From assembly GCA_030762895.1 (NCBI GenBank), contig CM061067.1, positions 51,919,667-51,983,666 of the forward strand: a stretch of 64,000 nt of DNA. Direction: 5' to 3'. Shown here one piece after another: positions 56,438 to 64,000 of this stretch (its first letter is position 1; each line of letters begins with the position of its first letter). Both the position numbers and the translations under genes were made by a program. The stretch is from Sophora flavescens. Its lineage: Eukaryota > Streptophyta > Magnoliopsida > Fabales > Fabaceae. The notes beneath the pieces are model-generated. The model did not search any database and was not told the origin of the DNA. It saw only the letters and a program-made list of their open reading frames with translations.

Positions 56438-57884
56438 ATAATAATAATAATAAATAAATAAATAAATAAAAACACTTCCAAATAATTACCACACTCATGA
56501 GATTATATATTAAGTATCAAGTTCACATCAACCAGTCAAATAGGCAATCATCACGTAATAAAATAATCTATGTATGTAGCGTAATGACGATAAATGCACA
56601 ATTTATATATCATCATTGGTACCACTGAGTAGTTCCCAATGTGGTATAGACATTGTCCGTTACTCGCTTTCGTGTAGGGTTTGGGTCGCCCTACACCATT
56701 ATCTAATTAAATGTAACCGCACCGTTTCCGACGTTAAATAGTTTCCTTCCCCCACCTGGAATGTCTTAGGCTAGCTCTGGGGCAACGAAACGGACACTCC
56801 CTATATTCCCTCAAATCTGCCACGCACAGTTCTACACCCTCCGGGGCTCTAAAAATTCACCTGAACACATCATTGTGAAGCACACGTTACGTGTAGTCCA
56901 AATCTGAAGACGGAATTGGAAACCGATAATTGAATTGAAAGATAACCTCAATACCGTCGCCGATGGCATTTAGGCATAAAAAGGACATAGGCTTACCTTA
57001 GCCAAATCCAGAAAAGAAAGATAGGATAATGAAGTAGACGTCGTAAGAATCACAACGGTATAATCAGAATTTTAATAGGACGAACGGATTGATCGAAAAT
57101 CTCTTTAGAATTTTCTCTCACCCTCACGGTTTCTCTCTCTATATATATATATATATATTTTTCTACGCCATATTGCTTCTCAGACTTCTTTTCTTTTCGT
57201 TAATGTAATAAGAAAATACTAAGTAAATAAATAAGTAAAATCTTTTCTACCAATTTCTTTTTCATAGACAAGTGACTCATCAAGACTATAGCTTCACTAG
57301 GTTGTGTGGTTGGCGTGAAACAAGAAAAGGCAAGCAGGAGGTGTTTCATTCTTAAGGTATGTCATGCTTTCTTTTCTTAATATAATTTATTTATAATTAC
57401 TATATTTTATTTATATCAATTGACCGTTCAAAATAAGTTGAAGAAACCCTTTATTTTGGTTACACTTTAGCTTGAATTAAATAGGTTAGTTTGATCCTAA
57501 TTAGGTAACTACACTTAAGTATTTGCTATTAAACTTAAATAATCTGAACTAGCTAATAAATTGAGATTAGTGTTAATTAATCATCATTATCAAAACTTGA
57601 GTAAGTTGATCACAATTAGTCAGATATAATTAAGATATATGACTAATTGTCTTGTAATTTTATTAATGATAAACCACCTTAGTTGAGGATTTAAATTGAG
57701 GTACTTTCCAATAGGGGTTTTTGCCGTACTTGCTTGAGATGTTTACCTATTGAAAAATTTGGGTTGCTTGAATTTTATTTTGAACTTGCTTATGTGTTTG
57801 GATTCTTAAATAAATTTTTGATTTATCTATCCCTCACTCCCATCTAATTAAAATATTTAATTTCCCGAAAAATAGGATGTTACA
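54514..57884 (-). repeat. 5' LTR of the inner Tekay element, with inverted duplication
   Basis: 3371 bp, ends TGTAACATCC and GTGTCTCA in element orientation. Colinear and nearly identical to the 2702-bp 3' LTR except for the inserted inverted segment at about 55790-56406. It also has a short TA-repeat expansion near 57138. Confidence 0.92.
55411..56480. repeat. Large imperfect palindrome and AGC-rich microsatellite in the 5' LTR
   Basis: LTR segment 55411-55789 recurs as its reverse complement at 56089-56406. The piece at 55801-55855 (AAGTGTTTTTATTTATTT) is the reverse complement of 56420-56475. Between them lies an AGC/AGT/GAA trinucleotide region (about 55850-56088). The order is A, B-reverse, X, A-reverse, B, where A-X-B is the normal LTR order. 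The 3' LTR lacks this. Confidence 0.88.
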
Positions 57885-60800
57885 GAGGCCAATCACTAAT
57901 GGAGTGGTGGCAACCTAGGACCCTTAGCATGTGTGACTTTCCGAATTCAAGAAGAACAATCCGCCATCATTCTGAGGCATCTTAGATCCGAAGGAGACTG
58001 AATTTCTTCAACTCGTATAGGAGAAAAGTTACTCTATTGTTGATTCAGGAGCAACACATTCTTTTATATATCCTTCATGTGTGAAATTTGGAGTTACCTA
58101 TCTTTCTTTTGTCCTTTGATCCAAGTGTTTCTACTTCTATGGGGGATAATCTTATTTTTTCCAGTTCTTGTTTAAATTGTTTTCTTGTGCATCGGGACGT
58201 GCCTTATACCTTCGATCTTATTTGTTATCTATGTTTGGGTTAGATGCTATTCTTGGTAAGGAGTGATTGTCTTTAGACTCGTTGTCATAAAGTACTCTAA
58301 TAGAACTATTTTTATTTTTGATATCTCTTCACAACCAATGTCTATCGATTTTTCTTCGGCGTCAGCCCTTATTGTATTGGTTGTTTCTTCTAATAAGTGC
58401 TTAGTTGAGGGAACTCAAGGATCGATACATACTCTAGTTTTCTGGTAAGTTGGGAATTTATAGTGACGTGACAGTAATACTCATAGCATGTGAGTAAAAC
58501 ACTTTCTTAAAACCTTAATGGAATGAATTATTGAAGGATGTGATCTCTTAATTTGTTTTGATTTTTTTTTTAATGTGAAAATTGAGGTTTTCACATGTAT
58601 ATTTGTCTAATATGAAGAATCGAGGTTTTGAGATTCTTGATTATTGATTTGGGATTCTTAAAATGTTTTAATGTTATTTGATGAATTAATTTGATATTTT
58701 TTTTTAATATTCTTTTAATTGTGGTTTTGTTTCTTTTGTTGTGGTGTATATGTGGCTCCTTAGTTTTATATTCGTACAAAATGTGCAGTTCTATCTCATT
58801 TGTGTTTACGCTACTTGAATTAACTTTTTCTTTTTGTTTGATGGCAAAATCGCAAATCTCACTTGAATTGATTTTTCTATTTCATATTTGGAAGCATTGC
58901 TTCACTTTGTCAAGTCACTAACGTTTGAATTAGTTTCACTTTGCCAAATTCAAATTAGACTTATTTGGAATCACAATTTGCTCATGTATACTGACGCACG
59001 GCTTCACTCTGTAGTGATTTTTTATCGGATCCTAATTAAATTTTTTTTAATTATAGTATGAGTCAAATTCCACTTTAGTCAATGGTAAGAAATATGCTTG
59101 ATTTTGTAATAACTTTTGAGTGATTTTAGTGGGAAAAAATTTATTGGAGTATGAGGTTATATGTGGGCAATATGCAATTGAACAAAGTAACTATTATGGA
59201 TAGGTATCTTTTACCTAGGATAGATGAGCTTAGATCAATGGAGTAGAGTAGTGGTTGATTCTAGTAAAGTAGATGCAGGGATAGGGTGAGAGAAGCCTAA
59301 GACAATGACAAGTGTGAGAAGTTTCCTATAATTGGAGAAGTATTAAGGAAGTTATAAACGAGTTCTCTAGACTAGCCTTACCTCTCACCAAGATGATTAG
59401 GAAGGGAAAATCTCTTGTATAGGATACAACTTGAAGTTTTTAATGATCAGTGGAGCCTTAAACAGTTGTTAAGAGATAGAGACAGAGACATAGACGAAGA
59501 GTTAAATATAAGGCAAAGAAAGTGGATGAATTTTCTTAGGAACTATAATTTTGAGTTGAAGTATAGTCCGGGAAAGGCTAATGCAGTGGTCGATACTCGG
59601 AGTAGGAAATTTCCGCACAAGTCAAACTTGAAGTTGCAAGAGATGAACCTAATAGAAGAGTCTAGAGACATGAATTTTGATATCTTTTTAAGGCTTAAAA
59701 CTTGGAATTGAACAGGTTGAAAATTTATAGTGACCTTAGAAAATAGATTAAGCGAGTGTAGTTTTTAAACTAGGATTTGAAATCTCTTTTGGATCAAGAG
59801 AATTATGTGTTATATAATAATGGTGTAGTGTTGTTTAAGAATAGGATCATTGTCCCTAAGGAGGGGAGCCTTAGAGGGGAAAAAAATGTTAGAAGAGACA
59901 CATAAAAGAACGTTAACCATGTGTCTAGGAATAACCAAGAAGCATCAAGATTTAAAGAAGTATTAGTGGACGGGAATAAAAATGGAAGTGAGATTAAAGA
60001 ATTTTGTATATATGTTCAAATTTTATTATAATGTTGTAATTTTGTTATATAATTTTTAGAGGATCACTTTCCTTGAAATTTCAAATTGCTTCTCAAGTGA
60101 CAAAGTATTAATTGCGATTGATATTCCCCTATGATTTGTTTTCCATATAGATTAATGGCATGTCTAATCCTAACAAACTTATATTTCTTAACAAAAGGTG
60201 AAAAAAATGTTATTTCTTATTTGTATGTGCCTACTCAAGGATCGAGATTGAATTGGTTTCTTATACTATTGTGGTGTTAATTTTTACAGTTGTTTTTGCA
60301 TAGTGTCTGCACGGTTTAATTGTAATTTTGTTAAACATTATTCTCCATTTTGTTATCACATATTTTTTTATAGTAAGATCTTCTTATCAACATAAAGTGA
60401 AACTATTTCTTCCTCTTTTGAAATTATCATTTTGGGATAGCTAAAAATTAGTATGTGAACGTGCTTCTGCTTCACATTTCTTTATTTATAAAATTTATAA
60501 AATTCCTCAGTTCTGTGTAGAATATAAGAAATTTGGTATAGAGTTCGTAAGAGATATTATGTCTACGTGTGGATGATATAAAATATTACATCAATTTCTT
60601 TTATGGATTGTTTGTTAAATTTAATTTGTGAGAATGGTTATAAAGATGAAATGCAAGTGAAGGTGTTCTAATTATAGGCGGATGGATAGAAACAAATGCT
60701 TAAGTGCATGATTTTATTATATAAATGTTATTATTGACTTCATTTTAAAATTAAATTTTTTTCTTTAAAAATAATATTAATTTTTTTTAGTTAAGGGGCC

Positions 60801-61550
60801 ATGAATTGTACATTTATTATCTGGTGGAATATTTAATGACTATACATATATATATATATTAATGATGTGATTAGGAATGTAAATCCCCTTTTATGATAGT
60901 GCGAAGTAGGTGAGAAGATATTGATAAGATCAGATTTAATTAAAGAGATCGCAATTAGGATTAATAATTGAGGGAAAGATGCGCATTGTGCAGAATAGAT
61001 AAAAAGTGTTATGTCGACAAGAAAAGAAAGCATTTAAAATTTTAGGAAGAGGAACATGTAATCTTGAGAGGCACTCTTAAGTTTCGGATGGAGAGGTCAA
61101 TGTCATTCAGAAAACTGACTCTTTGTTTCATGGGACCTTTCCTAATTCTCAAAAGAATCGTGCCCGTTGCTTACCAATTGGCTCTTCTGCCACAATTGGC
61201 AAATCTTCATGATGTTTTCCATGTGTCACAACTTAGAAAATATGTACCTGATGAGTCTCACGTGATAGCTCCTGAGTCTTTACAATTGAAGGATAATTTG
61301 ATCTATAAGCCTAGGCCTAGTCAAATCTTGGACAAGGGCACAAAGACTCTAAGGAACAAGACAATTCCATTGGTGAAAGTGTTATGAGAAAGGATTAACT
61401 CCGAAGGAAACTACTTGAAAGATGGAAGAGGACATCGTATGTCAATACCCAGATCTTGTTGTTTAAGGTAAGGTAACCTTATGTTTGGTTTTCATCATAT
61501 GTTACAATATGTGTGTGAGTATGTGATGAATTTCGGGGACGAAATTCGCT
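57885..61550 (+). pseudogene. Outer Tekay interior: degenerate gag, protease, RNase H, integrase remnants
   Basis: In order: Gag residues EFKKNNPP (about 57940); a protease core V-D-S-G-A-T-H-S-F-I (about 58032-58061); LDAILGKEWL-like residues (about 58240); an RNase H end, LNIRQRKWMNFLRNYNFELKYSPGKAN (59500-59580); integrase N-terminal residues near 59800-59950; and an integrase C-terminal and chromodomain-linker region, KLTLCFMGPFLILKRIVPVAYQLALLPQ to TIPLVKVL (61095-61385). Reverse transcriptase is absent. Stops and frame changes are frequent. Stretches 58440-59400 and 60010-61060 are not recognised and may be foreign inserts or decayed sequence. Confidence 0.75.
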
Positions 61551-61564
61551 AAGGAGGGGAGAAA
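61551..61564 (+). promoter_or_regulatory. Polypurine tract of the outer Tekay element
   Basis: AAGGAGGGGAGAAA lies directly before the 3' LTR, as needed for plus-strand priming. It is preceded by GGGGACGAAATTCGC, a common Tekay pre-LTR sequence. Confidence 0.85.
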
Positions 61565-63728
61565 TGTAACATCCTAAAAATTCAAATATAATTATTTTAA
61601 TAAAAAAAGGGTAGTATAAGAGTTTATTATAATTGTTTTCTTTATAATAAAAATCCAGTGGGTTCCACAATAATGTAAAATTTATTTTAAAAAAATAAAA
61701 TAAAAATAAGGATAAGAACCTACCCTGGACTAAATTATTGCGGCAATAATGATAGGAAACATAAGCATATCAAGGCCCATGCTGTGTTACCCATTATAAA
61801 TAGATAGTTTGAGTGTTTTAAGCCCAATTTCGCATAATATGACTAGATACCTAACTTTAGACGGATATTTAGTAACCAAAGAGAACTTGTTTGAATTCGA
61901 TATCTGCATAAGAAATATAGCCCTGTCTCTTAGCTTTCCATAGACACCAAATTCGTCCAAATTGGATTCTTGTGGCTCAAGTTATGACCAAATTCGTACA
62001 CACTATTCATGTTCCAGCGCCAGAACCGTTTTTTAAAATTCTATCCATGTTTTGACTATCTAAATGTCGGTTTCAGATTTTGTGGTCTTCTTAACAGTTG
62101 TAGACAATTCTTTTATCTTTCCAAAGATATAAAATTTATAATTTTTTAATGTCTATAACTCAAGATATGTGCGAAATACAGCACCATATGCAGAGTAAGC
62201 GGGCTTAGCGTATTTTTACACGTTTTGAGCTATTGGGGGCTCTATAAATAGAATCTTGACACTCTTAGGGTGCATTTTTGAACCCTAATTACACCTAGAA
62301 AATCAGAAACGGCTAAGAAGAGAAGAAATTCAAGGATTAAGAAGAGATAGTTGTGGAAGATCAGGGAGTCTAGGAAGAGGAAGATGATGATAACTCTTGG
62401 CAAATGTTAGGATTCGTAGTAGGAAACGCCTGCTATTTGGAGGCCTTCAAGAGGTAAGTAACAATACTTTTTATGAGCCTTTCCATGGTATATATGATTG
62501 TTTTTGTTGATAAGGGATTACCATGTGGTTTTGGGAGTCTTTAATTGACTTGATGCATATTGTTAGTAACTTAAATTCTAAAATTGGGGTTTTGTTTAAA
62601 AGGGGAATTAATTGATCAATTGATGTCATAACGTGCTTATTCATGTATGATGTGTTGTGATATTCTTGATTGTTTGTTGTTGGTGGAAGTTTATATGTTT
62701 AAAATTGAGGGAAATAGTTTGTTGCATGCATGAGACATGACATATTTGAGCTATAATATGTTGTATGATGTTTGTCGCAATACCACCTATGATAGGGGTA
62801 TCTAAAAGTAATACCACCGTCATGGGGTATCGAAATTAACATCCCCATATAATTGGGATGTCGAAAAAGAGCAATACCGCCTAAAAAGGGATATCGAAAG
62901 TAACACCGCCACACATTGGGGTGTCGAAAAGGTAGAAATACCGCCATGTGCACATGGGAGGTATCGAAATAGAAATGTCCCCGACAGGAGGGTGACATCG
63001 AAACATTCCTCATGAGTAGGGGTGGGCAATGGGACGCCATTGTCATGTGATGTGTGAGATTTATGGCATGCTGGCAAGAGATCAATTTAGTTATGAGGCC
63101 TTCGAGCCACTTGGATTAATTTAGAATTTACTTCGTATGTGGAATGTGATGCATTGAGACGAGTTGACCTTATGCTATATGCATTCGACTTGATGAAATT
63201 TTTGTTGTTATTAAAAGTATTTTTTTATATATTATTTTGGGAAATTAGCGGATACCATGGACAGTTTTTCTGGTTACCGCACCGGCTGAGAACAACACTA
63301 TTTTCGAAACATTTTATAAATGTATTGTTGTGCACTGGGATTTTATATCTCATTATAAGTGTTGTTTTCAGAGCTCAAAGACATCGCTGTTGAGGATCCA
63401 TAGATCTGAAGAGTTATCTTTGATTAGCTAGTTGGTTAGTAATGTAGTATGGTTTGGAGTATTATGCGGACGACGTTCTTTGGTTTACATACTATTTTTC
63501 TCATATTGTAATTAGACGCCCGGTTTTGAGGCTTTTAGTTTTGATTCAAATGATTGGATTTAATGATATTTTTCAATACATTGTAAATACTATTATTTTA
63601 TTTAGTACGAGGTATTTTCATACTTAGTTATTTGAGAAAAATTTTATGACTTGTGTTTTTTAATTAAATGTTTTGAAGGATTTTTATTGAAATTAATTTG
63701 GGTTACTAATATAGCGAAGGGAGTTACA
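61565..63728 (+). repeat. 3' LTR of the outer Tekay element
   Basis: 2164 bp, TGTAACATCC to GAGTTACA. TATA box TATAAATA at 62243-62250. Carries the same stem-loop array at about 62779-62998. Differences from the 5' LTR are scattered single bases and a short change near 62430. Confidence 0.9.
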
Positions 63729-63733
63729 CACAG

Positions 63734-64000
63734 AGAAGGAGGGAACCGAAAAGAACTTAATTATGACTGAAATTTTAACACCGGTTAATCTAAAAACCGA
63801 TGTCTAAAGTTATACCTAGTTTATTTGTTTTTTTTTTCTTTCAATTTTTCATATCGGTTTTTAATACCAACCGATGTTTAATAGTTATGACATCGGTTGA
63901 TTCATGAACCGATGTTAAATGTTTTACATTTAATTTCAAAATTCATTTTTCATTTTATTTTTAGACAACGGTTTAAAAAATTAACCGATGTCTAAATGTT
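63734..64000 (-). repeat. CACTA subterminal repeats at the right edge
   Basis: After TSD CACAG the CACTA leader resumes. From about 63780, ACCGGTT/AACCGATGTCTAAA and ATCGGTT motifs face each other in pairs, as at 32820-33165. The terminus is just beyond the window. Confidence 0.8.

Larger units (their letters stand above)
46984..57884 (-). mobile_element. Inner Tekay chromovirus, complete (TSD GAGGC)
   Basis: Full-length Ty3/gypsy element of 10,901 bp on the minus strand, inserted into the gag of the outer element. GAGGC flanks both ends (46979-46983 and 57885-57889). Order: 5' LTR, tRNA-iMet primer site, one gag-pol frame with chromodomain, polypurine tract (about 49686-49700), 3' LTR. The LTR pair is very similar except for a 669-bp length difference caused by an inverted duplication in the 5' LTR. 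One LTR terminus has a mutated first base. Confidence 0.95.
44536..63728 (+). mobile_element. Outer Tekay-like gypsy element, defective interior (TSD CACAG)
   Basis: Flanked by CACAG at 44531-44535 and 63729-63733. LTRs are 2167 and 2164 bp. A tRNA-iMet primer site, gag start, degenerate protease, RNase H and integrase pieces, and a polypurine tract (61551-61564) are visible in order. The inner Tekay element is inserted in gag. Without the inner element the unit is about 8.3 kb. LTRs remain very similar, whereas the interior lacks reverse transcriptase and has unrelated stretches (about 58440-59400 and 60010-61060). Confidence 0.9.
32797..64000 (-). mobile_element. Large CACTA (En/Spm) transposon, 3' end to beyond window, carrying nested insertions
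   Basis: The 3' terminus starts CACTAGTGCAGAAAAGTG at 32797. Broken Ulp1-like, TNP1/Ptta-like and TNP2-like genes follow, all on the minus strand, then intron or leader sequence to 40296. A solo LTR (40297-44235) and the nested Tekay pair (44536-63728) interrupt the leader. Bases 44241-44535 and 63734-64000 are the continuing CACTA, the latter with the same ACATCGGTT subterminal motif seen at the other end. The 5' terminus is outside the window. Own sequence in the window is about 8.1 kb. Confidence 0.85.

Overview
This window is from a plant nuclear genome, almost certainly a eudicot and possibly a legume; the species cannot be fixed from the sequence. It is AT-rich and consists almost entirely of transposable elements. 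These include Ty3/gypsy elements of the Athila and Tekay (chromovirus) types, a rearranged Ty1/copia element, L1-type LINE remnants, three CACTA (En/Spm) elements, a Helitron, a MITE and a foldback element. No intact host gene was recognised. The only host-gene candidate is an exon-like segment broken by the copia insertion. No rRNA, tRNA or CRISPR was seen.

Layout. 1-5530: 5' half of an Athila-type element on the minus strand (gag, pol to RNase H, tRNA-Asp primer site, 1391-bp LTR), inserted into a CACTA transposase gene. 5531-9795: the rest of that CACTA element, with two diverged tandem copies of a small gene-like insert. 9796-10190: LINE 3' fragment. 10254-10820: foldback element. 11180-12452: complete non-autonomous CACTA with TSD TCA. 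12473-13652: solo Athila LTR. 14138-15720: LINE ORF1 and the start of ORF2. 18492-20470: exon-like ORF split by a complete, internally inverted copia element with TSD GCATA. 21692-26150: AT-rich tandem array whose units begin like Helitron 5' ends, then a short Helitron ending at 27084. 27545-31931: non-autonomous LTR element (LARD-like) with a tRNA-Asp primer site.

32797 to the right edge is one large CACTA element carrying broken TNP2-, TNP1/Ptta- and Ulp1-like genes. It is interrupted by a 3.9-kb solo LTR (40297-44235, TSD GAGCA). It is also interrupted by a Tekay-type element (44536-63728, TSD CACAG), which in turn contains a second, opposite-strand Tekay element (46984-57884, TSD GAGGC). 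The perfect target-site duplications fix the nesting order.

The most unusual signal is that the LTR families here carry their own short tandem arrays of dyads. The Athila LTRs have paired CpG-rich 12-mers spaced 19-20 bp apart, just upstream of the TATA box. The outer Tekay LTR has seven consecutive stem-loops with compensatory stem changes in its predicted transcribed leader. The 3.9-kb solo LTR has nine copies of a 22-bp dyad, and the inner Tekay LTR has three GACC...GGTC dyads. A second highlight is the copia element, whose gag-protease segment is inverted exactly at a coding sequence identical to the complement of its own primer binding site, suggesting an aberrant strand transfer during reverse transcription.
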